Of a DNA stretch of 64,000 nt, positions 39,142 to 49,288 are shown piece after piece. Under the pieces are notes generated by a model. It was not told where the DNA came from, ran no database searches, and saw only the letters and a list, made by a program, of their open reading frames with translations. The translations under genes were made by a program, and so were the position numbers. How positions within the stretch are numbered: position 1 is the first letter of the stretch; each line of letters opens with the position of its first letter. Source of the DNA: Thermococcus chitonophagus (GTDB taxonomy: Archaea; Methanobacteriota_B; Thermococci; Thermococcales; Thermococcaceae); assembly GCF_002214605.1 (NCBI RefSeq), contig NZ_CP015193.1, forward strand, positions 496,001 to 560,000, in the 5' to 3' direction.

Positions 39142-41425
39142 ATTTCTAGCGGATGCGAGAGACAGAATTGACAGCCTTAGCAATGCCATCCTTACCTTAG
39201 AGAAGATAGTGAAGGAGGGAGGTAGCGAAGAAGAGAAGATGGAGCTCATAAATCAGATATTCAGAGATGCTCACACGCTTAAAGGTACTGCTGCAACCAT
39301 GGGCTTCATGAAGCTCAGTGAAACCGCTCACAAAATGGAAAACCTTTTTGATGCGATAAGGAATGGTCAGGTTGAGCTTACACCAGAGTTAGTTGACCTC
39401 GTTCTTGAGTTCCTCGATGCCATTGAGGCTATGGTAGATAATATTGAAGAGACTGGTAGTGAAGGCGATGTTGACGTTTCAGAATTGTTTGCGAGAGCAG
39501 ATGAGTTTATGGGAAAGGCAGGTGAAGAGAAAGTAGAAGAGAAGAAGGAGGAAAAGCCGGTAGAAGAAGAGAAGAAGGAGGAGCAAGAGAAGCCCGAGGA
39601 AGAAAAGCCTGTAACGGGTAAGGTATATCATATAAAGGTTTACTTCCAGAAAGACGCCCCCCTCAAGGGAGTGAGAGCATTCCTAATTCTCTCGGATTTA
39701 GAGGAGAGAGGGGAGGTACTCTGGACAAATCCAGATAGGAGAGTTATTGAGGATGGTAACGCTAATCAAGATGTTATAGAATTCAAGGTCGCTACTGATG
39801 CTCCCAAGGATGAGCTTGAAAAAGTCATTAAGAGACATCCTGAAGTTGAGAGAGTTGAGATACTAGAGGAAGGCGAGGAGAAAAAAGAAGAAAGTGGTGA
39901 GAAGGAGTACATAATCAGGGTATTCTTCCAGCCTGATGCGCCACTTAAGGGACCTAGGGGATACCTTATTCTCCAAGACTTAGAAAAAATTGGTATGATA
40001 ATAGAAACTAATCCCAGCAGGCAGGATATCGAGAATGGGAACTTTATCGAGAACAAATATTTTGAGGTTAGGCTTAGAACCCAAGAGAGTGAGGATAAGA
40101 TCAAGGAGATACTCAAAAAGCATCCTGATGTTGTGAGCTTTGAGATTTCCACAGGAGAAGAGAAGAAAGAAGAGAAAACTGAGAAGGGAGAGAAAAAGCC
40201 TACAAAGTCTCAACAGCCACCAAAGCAGCCGAAAAAGCCTTCAAAAATAGAAACTCCTAGAGTTAAGGTTTCTAGGATAATTAAGATCGATGTTAGTCAC
40301 CTTGACAAGCTGATGAACCTCGTTGGTGAGCTCGTAATCACGAAAGGTAGGTTAGAGCAGATAGCTGAAAGACTCGGTGACAGGGAGCTATTGGAGACTC
40401 TCTCAACTCTATCAAGGTTACTCACTGAGTTACAGGACGAAATAATGGAGATGAGGCTAACGCCAATAGCAGAGGTCTTCAACAAGTTCCCCAGGATGGT
40501 TCGTGAGCTGGCGAGGAAGATGGGCAAGGAAGTTGAGTTCATAATGGAGGGTGCCGATATAGAAGTTGACAGGACGATTCTCGAGAAACTTGGAGATGCT
40601 TTGGTTCACCTGCTCAGGAATGCTATTGACCACGGAATAGAGCCTCCTGAGGAGAGAGTTGCCAAAGGTAAGCCAAGAACTGGTAGGGTTGAACTCATAG
40701 CGAAGAGAGAGAGGAATCACGTTGTTATAATTGTTAGAGATGACGGTAGGGGAATAGACCCGGAGAAGGTTAAGAAGAAGGCCATAGAGAGAGGCTTAAT
40801 TACCCCAGAAGAAGCGGCGAGTTTAAGCGATGAAGAGGCCATCAATTTAATATTCCTGCCAGGATTCAGTACCGCGGATAAAGTCACCGATGTCTCTGGA
40901 AGAGGCGTTGGCATGGATGTGGTCAAGGAAGTCGTGAAGTCAATGAATGGTACCATTACAGTTCAGACAGAAGTTGGGAAAGGTACAACGTTCATTCTTA
41001 AGCTACCAATCAGCATGGCGATTATACAGGCCCTCCTCATTAGAGTTCAGAATGAGGTCTATGCAATACCAATTAACAACATTCTCGAGACAATCGAAGT
41101 TGAACCATCGATCCTCAAGACAATCGGTGGTAGGCACGTTATAGTCCTGAGGGGAGAGATAATCCCAGTTGTGATGCTACACGAACTCTTCGGTCTCCCA
41201 ACACCCGACGTTGAGAGGTTCCCTGCTATAATCGTCGACTATGGGGCCCAGAAGGTTGCAATAGGGGTCGATGAGCTGTTGCACAAGAGGGACATAGTCA
41301 TCAAGAACCTTGGCAAGTTCCTATCTAACATCAGGGGCTTTGCAGGGGCTACAATCCTGGGAGATGGAAGTGTCGTTCTCATCATAGACATTGGCGGTTT
41401 ACTCGGAGGTGGATATCATGGCTGA
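39104..41425 (+). CDS. cheA: Chemotaxis histidine kinase CheA with two P2-like domains
   Basis: This protein of about 773 residues has the HPt domain with the phospho-His in [14 protein letters not shown]. Two similar domains follow: the first begins [15 protein letters not shown] and the second [15 protein letters not shown]; each is about 85 residues with a charged linker, and they read as duplicated CheY/CheB-binding P2 domains. Then come a dimerisation domain, an ATP-binding domain ([26 protein letters not shown]) and a C-terminal CheW-like domain. The start is uncertain: GTG at 39104 or TTG at 39113; the latter is better placed to the GAGGGGGTG site. Confidence 0.95.
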   Translation: MVSLEDLSQYLDEFLADARDRIDSLSNAILTLEKIVKEGGSEEEKMELINQIFRDAHTLKGTAATMGFMKLSETAHKMENLFDAIRNGQVELTPELVDLVLEFLDAIEAMVDNIEETGSEGDVDVSELFARADEFMGKAGEEKVEEKKEEKPVEEEKKEEQEKPEEEKPVTGKVYHIKVYFQKDAPLKGVRAFLILSDLEERGEVLWTNPDRRVIEDGNANQDVIEFKVATDAPKDELEKVIKRHPEVERVEILEEGEEKKEESGEKEYIIRVFFQPDAPLKGPRGYLILQDLEKIGMIIETNPSRQDIENGNFIENKYFEVRLRTQESEDKIKEILKKHPDVVSFEISTGEEKKEEKTEKGEKKPTKSQQPPKQPKKPSKIETPRVKVSRIIKIDVSHLDKLMNLVGELVITKGRLEQIAERLGDRELLETLSTLSRLLTELQDEIMEMRLTPIAEVFNKFPRMVRELARKMGKEVEFIMEGADIEVDRTILEKLGDALVHLLRNAIDHGIEPPEERVAKGKPRTGRVELIAKRERNHVVIIVRDDGRGIDPEKVKKKAIERGLITPEEAASLSDEEAINLIFLPGFSTADKVTDVSGRGVGMDVVKEVVKSMNGTITVQTEVGKGTTFILKLPISMAIIQALLIRVQNEVYAIPINNILETIEVEPSILKTIGGRHVIVLRGEIIPVVMLHELFGLPTPDVERFPAIIVDYGAQKVAIGVDELLHKRDIVIKNLGKFLSNIRGFAGATILGDGSVVLIIDIGGLLGGGYHG

Positions 41426-42053
41426 AACCGAGAATTTTGAAGAGTACATCAAAAATTTAGACGAATTTGCAAAAAGTGCCTTAGTTGAAACTTTCAACAT
41501 AGGCGCCTCTCACGCTGCAACTGCTTTAAGCCAAATGACAGGTAAAGAAGTCAACATCTCCGTTCCAAATCTGAGGATAGTCGCAATAAAGCATGTTCCT
41601 GAGATCGTGGGAGAAGATGTTAAAGTTGCCGTCTACATAGAACTCGGAAAAGACTTCAGTAGCCATGCTTTCTTCATTGCAGATTACGATGACGCGCTTA
41701 AAATGTTTGACATAATAATGGGCAATCCCCCCGGAACGACGAAGGAAATGGATGAAATGGTTAAGTCTTCATTTATGGAGATGGGGAACATTTTAATTTC
41801 AGCTTTTGCAAATGCTCTCAGTGAGTTTCTCGGAATAACAATAGAGCAGAGCCCTCCGAGTTTGGCTATAGATTTCCTTCCTGCTATTCTTGACTTTGCA
41901 TTGGCGGACATTGGGAAATACTGTGATTATACTATCATCCTTGAAACTAAGATAACAATTAGTGGGGTTGAGTTCGAAGAGCACTTCTTACTCTTCCCGA
42001 AACCTGAAGATATGAAGAAGATTCTTGAGAAGCTGATGGGGGGATTAGCATGA
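41418..42053 (+). CDS. cheC: CheC-family phosphatase 1
   Basis: This protein of 211 residues has the two helical signatures S/D-x3-E-x2-N: SALVETFN near the N-terminus and SSFMEMGN later. CheC proteins dephosphorylate CheY-P and are stimulated by CheD. I chose the ATG at 41418 because of GGAGGTGG 6 nt upstream; the frame extends further but lies inside cheA. It overlaps cheA by 8 nt and the next cheC by 4 nt. Confidence 0.93.
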   Translation: MAETENFEEYIKNLDEFAKSALVETFNIGASHAATALSQMTGKEVNISVPNLRIVAIKHVPEIVGEDVKVAVYIELGKDFSSHAFFIADYDDALKMFDIIMGNPPGTTKEMDEMVKSSFMEMGNILISAFANALSEFLGITIEQSPPSLAIDFLPAILDFALADIGKYCDYTIILETKITISGVEFEEHFLLFPKPEDMKKILEKLMGGLA

Positions 42054-42676
42054 AGAAGAGCGAGTGGTATAAAGACATATTTAAAGAAGCATCAAACATA
42101 GCGATTTCCCATGCACTAACAGCCCTCTCCCAGATGATAGGCGGCCCTATAGAGATGGAGCCACCTGAAGTTGAGATAGTTTCTAGGGTGGAATTCCTCA
42201 AAAGACTAGCTGAGAGAGGAGTTTCCCAGGGATTCACTGTCATGTTTGATATAACTGAAGGTCTCTCTGGATTGACAATTCTTCAGTTCCCTAAGCAGAG
42301 TGCCCTAAACATCACCGCTGTATTAATGGGCATGGAACCTGGGAGTCTAACTGAACTTGATGAGATGGGTAAATCAGCAATAATGGAAGTTGGGAATATC
42401 TTAATCTCAGTTTATACTGATATCCTCTCGAACCTAATTGGGGAGCCTGTCTCTCTTAGTCCTCCTAAGCCCGCAGAATCTCTATACGATATTGAGAAGG
42501 AGCTTGGAAGACCAGACCTCAGGGATGTTGAGAGTATTATAATTTTCAAGTCTCGTTTCCACAAGCAAGACATAGGTGTTGAGAGTTTCTTCTACATTGT
42601 TCCGACTCCTGAATCCTTTACTAAGCTTGTGAAGAAACTAGAAAGCCAGGTCATTGAAGAGGTCGAGAAGCAATGA
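42050..42676 (+). CDS. CheC-family phosphatase 2
   Basis: This protein of 208 residues is a second CheC-like protein, with DIFKEASN and SAIMEVGN as the paired active-site motifs. It is divergent from its neighbour in sequence, so the two may differ in partners or in CheD binding. Overlaps on both sides (4 nt) show tight coupling. Confidence 0.92.
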   Translation: MKKSEWYKDIFKEASNIAISHALTALSQMIGGPIEMEPPEVEIVSRVEFLKRLAERGVSQGFTVMFDITEGLSGLTILQFPKQSALNITAVLMGMEPGSLTELDEMGKSAIMEVGNILISVYTDILSNLIGEPVSLSPPKPAESLYDIEKELGRPDLRDVESIIIFKSRFHKQDIGVESFFYIVPTPESFTKLVKKLESQVIEEVEKQ

Positions 42677-43167
42677 TGGTTCAGGAGATCAAAGTTGGAA
42701 TCGGTGATTATGCAGTTGGTAAAGGTAGGGGAATAATAAGCACGTATGGGTTAGGTAGCTGTGTCGGTATCACCCTTTACGATAGGGTTACCAAGGTCGG
42801 CGGATTGTTGCATGCCTTACTTCCTGAAGCTTCGAGGTATGGAGGCAGAGGAAATCCTGCCAAATATGTGGATACGGGGTTACAATTACTACTTAAGGAT
42901 GTCCTAAAGCTTGGAGCTTCAAAATTTAGGCTTGAAGCTAAGCTCTTTGGAGGAGCTCACATGTTCGACAATGTAAAGAGTGCAGATCTCATGATAGGTC
43001 AGAAGAACGTTGAAGTAGCAAAGCGGGAGCTCAAAAGGCTTGGAATAAGGCTTGTCGCTGAAGATACTGGTGGAAAGGGGGGTAGAACAATTTACTTGGA
43101 TTTATCCACTGGAAAGGTTCGAATGAGGAAAGTCTCAGGAGGAAAAGTTATTGAGAAAGTCTACTAG
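42673..43167 (+). CDS. cheD: Chemoreceptor glutamine deamidase CheD
   Basis: This protein of 164 residues has the Cys and His of the deamidase centre in YGLGSCVGITLYD and GGLLHALLPEAS; the Thr is in YVDTGLQLL. It deamidates receptor glutamines and binds CheC. Start at 42673 (ATG overlapping the previous stop, with a second ATG 3 nt later). Confidence 0.95.
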   Translation: MMVQEIKVGIGDYAVGKGRGIISTYGLGSCVGITLYDRVTKVGGLLHALLPEASRYGGRGNPAKYVDTGLQLLLKDVLKLGASKFRLEAKLFGGAHMFDNVKSADLMIGQKNVEVAKRELKRLGIRLVAEDTGGKGGRTIYLDLSTGKVRMRKVSGGKVIEKVY

Positions 43168-43180
43168 GGGGTGGTGAAGG

Positions 43181-45427
43181 ATGGAGTTCAAGAAGAAAGT
43201 TGCAGGGACAGTCATTGTAGGGATGCTATTACTTGCACTAATTTCAGGAGCACTAATGCTTTACGGTTCAAAGAGGGCAGCTAAAAGTGCTACAGAAAGA
43301 GTATTACCGGTAATGCAGAATTTCGCAGAGAAGGAGGTTTTGGCAGAAGTCAACAGAATAGGTGGGCAGTTTGATGCATTCTTTGAAGAAATAATAGCCC
43401 TGGGAAAAGTAGCTCAGAATATGGTATTAAATTCCCTGCAAGATATGAAAACAATTTATGGAACAGACTTTGGAGAGCCAGGCTATGACAAAGTTCTAAG
43501 GATGCTGTTATTAAGCAGGTTTAAGTTGATTCAAGAAGCTGAGCCTAGGATATACTATGTCTACTTTGGAGACATAAATGGAAATATGTACATGTACCCT
43601 CCAGAGGAACTTCCTCAGGGTTACGACCCAAGAGAGAGGCCATGGTATAAAAAGGCAGTTGAGGCAGGTCACGCAGTCTTTACTGACCCCTACCCAGATG
43701 CCACAACAGGAAAGTGGGTAATCACATATGCGATTCCGGTATACTACAATGGCCAGCTGATAGGGGTTATTGGGCTTGACGTGTTTATAGACACGCTTGT
43801 CAAAGAAATAAAAGAATCTAAGGTTGGGAAAACAGGTTACGCCTTTATATTAAACAAAGATGGTCTTACAATAGTACATCCAAACGAGGAATACATAATG
43901 AAGCTCAACGTGAACGACTATCCTCAGCTTAAGCCTATAGCCGACTTCCTCAAGAGTGGCAAGGAGGAGGGAATAATAACCTATGAATGGCAAGGAGTAA
44001 AAGTAATAGCTGCGGGTAGGAAGATTAAGGGCGTTGATTGGTACGTGTTTGCGAGAGCCCCAGAAGAGGAAATCACTGGGCCTGCACTGAATGCTATTTC
44101 CCTAATGGAGAAGGACATGCAGAAGAGCGCGCTACTGACGGTTGCAATATTAATAATACTTGCAATAGCGTTCATCGTGATTATGTACAGGATCATTGCT
44201 TCATCTCTAAAGCCGCTCATAAGCCTGGCCGATGTTGCTCAAGCGCTTGCTGAGGGTAAATTGAGTGAAGTTAGGGAGAAGCTCTCGAGAATCAGGTACC
44301 TTGAGAATGACGAAATTGGTGCACTCATAAGAGCATTTGAGGCAGTAGGAAAAGACATGATAGGGGCCCTACAGGCAATAAGCCAGAGACTGGAGAGGTT
44401 AGCCGAGGGAGATTTGAGTAACGGCCTGAGCGTTGAAGCTAAAGGTGAACTTAGAGAAGTCATTGAAGACGTCAAAACAGTGACTCAGAAACTCAAAGAG
44501 ACCATGGGAGCCCTAGTTGAAATGACGAATGAGCTTGAAAAGAAAGCGAATGTCCTTGCTCAAGTTGCTAATGATGTGACAGAATCAATAAACCAAGTTA
44601 CAGAGGCGATCCAGCAAGTTAGTACCGAAGCACAGAGGCAACAAGAGACTATTAACGAGATAACAGAGGGAGTAAGGCTCGTCTCACAGGTCAGCGAGGA
44701 GAGCGTTAGGGCTATGGATGAGTTTGAAACGGCTGTCAATGAAGTCGTCAACATAGCCAATGAGGGTAGCAAGAAGGGAGACGAAGCTCTCCAGAGGATA
44801 AGTGATATCCAGGAGATGATGAATGCAATCGAGGAATCAGTAAGTAAGGTTGCTGAGATGAGTAGGAACATTGAGGAGATAACAAACGTAATCACCAACA
44901 TAGCTGAACAGACTAACCTTCTGGCATTAAACGCGGCAATTGAAGCTGCTAGAGCAGGAGAAGCTGGTAGAGGGTTTGCAGTAGTCGCTCAGGAGATTAG
45001 AAAGCTTGCCGAGGAGAGTAAGCAGGCGGCTGATAACATTAAGAGCATAATTGACCAGATTACTGACGAAATAAGAGAAGCAGTTGAAACAACGAAGAAA
45101 GGAGTACAGGTCATTGGAGAATCCTCCGATACGCTCAGGGATTCAATAAGCTACCTTGGTAACATAGCAGAGTTACTTCAAGAAACAAGTGACAGAATGG
45201 GTAATGTTAAGTCCCAGATAGTTAAGACACAAGAAGAGATCGAAAATGCACTTAGAGCTCTTGAGAACCTCGCTGCAAGCGCTGAAGAAACCACCGCAAG
45301 TGCAGAAGAAGTCAGCTCTGCGATGGAAGAGCAAACTGCTGCTATTGAAGAACTTAGAAGGGCCTCCCAGGATCTCAAAGACATCGTGGACAGGCTGAGG
45401 GCAGTTATATCAAAGTTTAAGCTTTAG
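43181..45427 (+). CDS. Transmembrane methyl-accepting chemotaxis protein with extracellular dCache sensor
   Basis: This protein of 748 residues has membrane helices at about 8-30 and 310-335. Between them an extracellular double-Cache domain contains ERPWYKKAV and [17 protein letters not shown], with [18 protein letters not shown] linker and coiled-coil methylation regions precede the signalling tip [20 protein letters not shown], followed by [14 protein letters not shown]. The C-terminus has [20 protein letters not shown]. It is the main external sensor of this cluster; the ligand is unknown. Confidence 0.96.
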   Translation: MEFKKKVAGTVIVGMLLLALISGALMLYGSKRAAKSATERVLPVMQNFAEKEVLAEVNRIGGQFDAFFEEIIALGKVAQNMVLNSLQDMKTIYGTDFGEPGYDKVLRMLLLSRFKLIQEAEPRIYYVYFGDINGNMYMYPPEELPQGYDPRERPWYKKAVEAGHAVFTDPYPDATTGKWVITYAIPVYYNGQLIGVIGLDVFIDTLVKEIKESKVGKTGYAFILNKDGLTIVHPNEEYIMKLNVNDYPQLKPIADFLKSGKEEGIITYEWQGVKVIAAGRKIKGVDWYVFARAPEEEITGPALNAISLMEKDMQKSALLTVAILIILAIAFIVIMYRIIASSLKPLISLADVAQALAEGKLSEVREKLSRIRYLENDEIGALIRAFEAVGKDMIGALQAISQRLERLAEGDLSNGLSVEAKGELREVIEDVKTVTQKLKETMGALVEMTNELEKKANVLAQVANDVTESINQVTEAIQQVSTEAQRQQETINEITEGVRLVSQVSEESVRAMDEFETAVNEVVNIANEGSKKGDEALQRISDIQEMMNAIEESVSKVAEMSRNIEEITNVITNIAEQTNLLALNAAIEAARAGEAGRGFAVVAQEIRKLAEESKQAADNIKSIIDQITDEIREAVETTKKGVQVIGESSDTLRDSISYLGNIAELLQETSDRMGNVKSQIVKTQEEIENALRALENLAASAEETTASAEEVSSAMEEQTAAIEELRRASQDLKDIVDRLRAVISKFKL

Positions 45428-45464
45428 TTTTTCCCTATTTCATAATTTTTGGGAGGTGATGTGA

Positions 45465-46223
45465 ATGGATATCCTAACAATAATTGTCTTGGTGGTCGCG
45501 GTAGTAATTGCAGTGCTACTATCTTCAATGCTAATATCCAGCATGCTTTCAAAGCAGATGAGAGCTATCCAAGCAATGATAGCGACCAGTACCCTTGAAA
45601 CACCAACTAGAGAAGTTACTACTCCAACGAAGTCCATTGGAAGCAAAAAGGCTGAGGAAAGCTTTGAAAAAGAAAGAAAGAAGGTTTTCCAGGGAGGAGT
45701 TAATGAGGAAGAGATCCTTAAGAAGTTGAAGCAAGTTATAGACGAGAAAGTGCAAAATGTGCTGAATGAGGCTAAGCGGAAGAAAGAGAGACTACTAATG
45801 TTGCTTGATGTTGCAAGGGGATACGCTCTAGGTTTCATAAGCGAGGACGAATATAATGCATTCCTTATGAAAGTCTTGGCGGAACTTGATGAGTTCAAAA
45901 GACTATGGCTTGCAAGGTTTCCCTCTCAAAGTGATAGGGACAGACTAAACCAGATGATAAGCTACGTTGCTAGAACTAAACTGCCCATAGAAGTCAGGGA
46001 AAAGGGAAAAGAAAGAACAATAACTTTATCTCCCGATGAAGCGCTTATAAGGATAACCTCAAACATCAACAGCGCACTTTCAATACTAGATGATCTTATA
46101 AAGAAGAGGGGTGAAAATCCTGCCGTAACGCCACTTGAAATCCAACTTAGTCAAGAAGTTGAAAAGTTGAGAAAGAAAGTGGAGCAACTTGAGGCGAGGC
46201 TTCAAGAACTAGAGGCCCTCTAA
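45465..46223 (+). CDS. Membrane-anchored coiled-coil protein, second copy of the shared module
   Basis: This protein of 252 residues has one membrane helix (ILTIIVLVVAVVIAVLLSSM), a low-complexity linker, then a helical C-terminal module (about 108-252) with KLPIEVREKG, LSPDEALIRI and PAVTPLEIQL, ending in a coiled coil. The module matches that of the protein at 33829-34902 in order and spacing. It lies between the MCP and cheF genes. Likely cytoplasmic with a single anchor. No known family recognised. Confidence 0.8.
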   Translation: MDILTIIVLVVAVVIAVLLSSMLISSMLSKQMRAIQAMIATSTLETPTREVTTPTKSIGSKKAEESFEKERKKVFQGGVNEEEILKKLKQVIDEKVQNVLNEAKRKKERLLMLLDVARGYALGFISEDEYNAFLMKVLAELDEFKRLWLARFPSQSDRDRLNQMISYVARTKLPIEVREKGKERTITLSPDEALIRITSNINSALSILDDLIKKRGENPAVTPLEIQLSQEVEKLRKKVEQLEARLQELEAL

Positions 46224-46236
46224 TGGGGGCACAAAT

Positions 46237-47262
46237 ATGGCGATAGCTGAAACTAGAGTTAAAGTGGCTATTCAGTCCTCTTGGAAAAGCCTGAGGGGGG
46301 TTAGTTGGAGAGATGCCATAGCCCAGTTAGACTCGGATAGGCTTATAATAAAATATCTAAAAATGGGCGAGGTAGTTGGCGAGGACAGTTTTCCATTTTC
46401 GGCGTTGAGTGATATTAATGTTAGGATACCTGATGAAGTTAAGCTAAATCCTGAGAAAGAACACTTTGGAATGAAATTCTATATCCCCACGAGAGGAGAA
46501 CTCCTTCTTATTCTAACGATAGAGGAAAATCTCCTCATATATGACGAAAAGAAGTTTTTGGAGTTCATACACAAGATATTTGAAACGCTAATCAATGGAA
46601 AGCCTGCAATGATACAGCTCGCGAGGATAGTTGGTGGAGCAATAAATATGGAGTCTAAGTGGCAGAAAGGATGGCTTAGGGTAGTTAAGGTAAAATCAGC
46701 CAGGACACAAAAGACTGAAAGGAGTGTCGTTGTTATTACTGAGGAAAAGAAGCCAGTTTCAATATTCTCGGATATTGAGGATATAGAAATTGAGGAAGTC
46801 GATATGGATGGCAAGAAAGTTAGAGCGTGGAAGATAAGACACTATCACATTAACCAGAGTGTTACATCTTATCTCTATATCCCCGAAAGACAAACTCAAT
46901 TGTTCGTGCTTAGATACCTTCTAAAATACAACCCTGGGTTAATGGAGTTTATAATGAAGATAGCGGATGACTTTCCAACGCTGAAAGCAGAGTTTCAGGA
47001 GTTCATGGAGAGAGAATTAAAGGAACTTGAGGCTTTAGATGAAATGGAAAAGCAGATATTGGTGGCCCTTTACTCTGGAATAGATCCTTTAGAGTTGCAC
47101 CAATTCTTGGGCGTTAGTGAGAAGGAAATTGAGGAAATATATGATAGAATGATTGACAAGGGGCTTTTGAAGATTGTTATGATCCGAAAAGTTGTTGATT
47201 TAACAAACGAGGGAAGAAGGCTAGTAAACAAACTACTCAAGTACGGACTTGTTTCAATGTAA
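46237..47262 (+). CDS. cheF: Archaeal chemotaxis protein CheF
   Basis: This protein of 341 residues starts MAIAETRVKVAIQSSWKSLR and, given its length and place at the end of the che operon, fits the CheF family (formerly DUF439), which in haloarchaea links CheY to the archaellum motor. A C-terminal winged-helix-like segment is visible (LVALYSGIDPLELHQFLGVS, then KEIEEIYDRMIDKGLLKI). The 3' end overlaps the convergent gene by 26 nt. Confidence 0.85.
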   Translation: MAIAETRVKVAIQSSWKSLRGVSWRDAIAQLDSDRLIIKYLKMGEVVGEDSFPFSALSDINVRIPDEVKLNPEKEHFGMKFYIPTRGELLLILTIEENLLIYDEKKFLEFIHKIFETLINGKPAMIQLARIVGGAINMESKWQKGWLRVVKVKSARTQKTERSVVVITEEKKPVSIFSDIEDIEIEEVDMDGKKVRAWKIRHYHINQSVTSYLYIPERQTQLFVLRYLLKYNPGLMEFIMKIADDFPTLKAEFQEFMERELKELEALDEMEKQILVALYSGIDPLELHQFLGVSEKEIEEIYDRMIDKGLLKIVMIRKVVDLTNEGRRLVNKLLKYGLVSM

Positions 47263-47941
47263 ATAGCAGACTCATGATAGTTGGAGTTGTTATCTCTATT
47301 GTTCTTTTTATAATCCCAACTATTGGCATTTTTTCAACTCTGAATACTCCCGCCCCTTCTCTAGGCTCAGCTTTAACTACTGTAGTCGCTATTCTCTCAA
47401 GCTCTGGTAGGGGATCTAGTGGGAGCTTTTTTGTGACACTGGTGTCAATTACATAGATTGTTATGATCTTCTTATGCCCTAATAGTTTTTGTGTTTCAAT
47501 TATTATCTGATAGAATTCGCTAAATCTTGAGAGCAAGGCCATTAGTCTTTCACACCCTAGGACTAGAACAATAACACTCTCCTTCTTGTCCTTTAAGTAC
47601 TCTTCAAGAACGTCTCTGTATCTCTTTACATAGAGTAGATGCTCTCCGGCAACGCTAATTCTTTTTATGACCTTTCCAACATTAATTGTACCTCCAACCT
47701 TTATTACGGGAGTTTCTTGGAATATGTCTTGGAAGCCAAGTATCTTGAGGTGCTCTGAGAATACATGCAGTGTGTCGAGCATGTCAACTATAACGAGTTC
47801 TCTGCCCCTGAGCTCTGAATATTTCTCTAATAGGACTGCAAAGAATTCTGGGCCATAAGAACTTGATTCAGCTTTCATTAGTACTAGTTCCCCTGGGTTA
47901 AGAGTGTCAAGTAAGTTAAAAAGTTCATTCATGGACTCCAT
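47237..47941 (-). CDS. DUF257-like protein, KaiC-fold without a P-loop
   Basis: This protein of about 234 residues begins MESMNELFNLLDTLNPGELV, then LVLMKAESSSYGPEFFAVLL, where a RecA/KaiC-like ATPase would place its first strand and Walker A loop; the loop GESSxGK is not present. Other parts (RELVIVDMLDTLHVFSEHLK) match the DUF257 family, which I recall as mainly Thermococcales. I chose the ATG at 47941 with GTGGGGGA upstream. It converges on cheF. Function unknown. Confidence 0.65.
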   Translation of the reverse strand: MESMNELFNLLDTLNPGELVLMKAESSSYGPEFFAVLLEKYSELRGRELVIVDMLDTLHVFSEHLKILGFQDIFQETPVIKVGGTINVGKVIKRISVAGEHLLYVKRYRDVLEEYLKDKKESVIVLVLGCERLMALLSRFSEFYQIIIETQKLLGHKKIITIYVIDTSVTKKLPLDPLPELERIATTVVKAEPREGAGVFRVEKMPIVGIIKRTIEITTPTIMSLLFTLKQVRT

Positions 47942-47981
47942 AAGAGTCCCCCACACCAAAACTTATGAATGCAGGGGATAT

Positions 47982-49277
47982 TTAAGGTTTCCCAATTATT
48001 GCAATAACTATTGAGTTTACATTGGTGCCTGTTGGTCCCGTAAAAAGTAGGGCCCCAACTTTCTTTAGGGTTTCATAGGCATTATGAGTAAATAATTCCT
48101 TCTCGACGTCAATTCCTGCGTTTCTCAGCTTTTCATACGTTTCTCCATCAACTATTCCTCCAGCGGCGTCAGTTGGTCCGTCTGTTCCGTCTGTGTCGAA
48201 TGCGACTATAGTAACGTTAAGGCCAGCTATCTTCCTTGAAGCACTAAGAGCTATTTCCTGATTTGGTCCCCCCTTTCCACTTTCTCCTCTAATTGTTACT
48301 GTTGTTTCTCCTCCGAACACTAAAACTACTGGGGGCTTAAAGGGCCTTTTTCTTTCAAGGATCTCCCTAGCTATAGATGATATAAAGATCCCTGCTTCTC
48401 TTGCTTCACCCTCTAAAACTGTGGTTAGAATATGAGCGTCGAATCCCCTCTCTTTGGCTTTCCTTACAATTGCCTCACAGGACTTGGAATTGCTTGCCAC
48501 TAGGAAGTTGTATATGTTTGGAAGATCCTCTTTCAGAGTTTCTTCAATTTCTCCCTTTAATCCCTTCTCTATTACCATTCTAACACTTTCTGGTATTTCC
48601 TCCCATATTCCATACAGTTTAAGTATCCTTTCTGCATCTCTAAAAGTCGTTGGATCTTTAACCGTCGGGCCCGAGGCTATAGCTTCCAAGTTGTCTCCCA
48701 CGACATCTGAGATTATAAGAGCTATTCCAATACCTTTAATTCTCTTTGCAAGTTTTCCTCCCTTGACCTTTGATATGTGCTTTCTTACGGTATTTATCTC
48801 ATGGATCGTTGCTCCACTTTTTATTAGAAGTTCGTTTGTTTTCTTTAGATCTTCGAGGGTTATTCCCTCTTCTGGGAGCTCGAAAAGTGCTGATCCTCCA
48901 CCTGAAATAAGGATAAATACTATGTCCTCTTCTCTTACCTTGCTAAGAAGCTTGAGTGCCTCCTCAGCACCTTTTATCGAATTTTCATCAGGAATTGGGT
49001 GCCCTGCTTCTATGACTTTCACAGTCCTTAAAGGCCTTCCATAGCCGTACTTGGTTACTGCAATGCCCTCTTTGACTTCGACAGTGTCCTCTACAGCTCT
49101 AGCCATCTCGCAGGCAGCTTTCCCAAAGGCTATAACGTAAATATCTCCGCTTTTTGTAAACTCCTTTCCATTTACGATCAACTTATTTCCCTGTACTGCT
49201 ATTGCCCGTTTTACTGCCTTATATGGATCGGCGGCATTTATTGCTTCTTTAACGAGTTCTAATGCCAGTTCCTTCAT
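47982..49277 (-). CDS. Glycerate 2-kinase (MOFRL family)
   Basis: This protein of 431 residues phosphorylates glycerate. Motifs: YVIAFGKAACEMARAVED, LISGGGSALFELPEEGITLE, ASGPTVKDPTTF, and the C-terminal MOFRL domain FDTDGTDGPTDAAGGIVDG. In Thermococcales the enzyme probably makes 2-phosphoglycerate for glycolysis or gluconeogenesis. It ends a minus-strand pair with RNA ligase (11-nt gap). Confidence 0.93.
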   Translation of the reverse strand: MKELALELVKEAINAADPYKAVKRAIAVQGNKLIVNGKEFTKSGDIYVIAFGKAACEMARAVEDTVEVKEGIAVTKYGYGRPLRTVKVIEAGHPIPDENSIKGAEEALKLLSKVREEDIVFILISGGGSALFELPEEGITLEDLKKTNELLIKSGATIHEINTVRKHISKVKGGKLAKRIKGIGIALIISDVVGDNLEAIASGPTVKDPTTFRDAERILKLYGIWEEIPESVRMVIEKGLKGEIEETLKEDLPNIYNFLVASNSKSCEAIVRKAKERGFDAHILTTVLEGEAREAGIFISSIAREILERKRPFKPPVVLVFGGETTVTIRGESGKGGPNQEIALSASRKIAGLNVTIVAFDTDGTDGPTDAAGGIVDGETYEKLRNAGIDVEKELFTHNAYETLKKVGALLFTGPTGTNVNSIVIAIIGKP

Positions 49278-49288
49278 CTTCTCACCCC

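Noticed and set aside
39766-40152. 128-codon minus-strand frame inside cheA
   Set aside because: Serine- and leucine-rich antisense shadow of the duplicated P2 region.
48454-49044. 196-codon plus-strand frame inside the glycerate kinase gene
   Set aside because: Antisense shadow; serine-rich and without ribosome binding site or family features.
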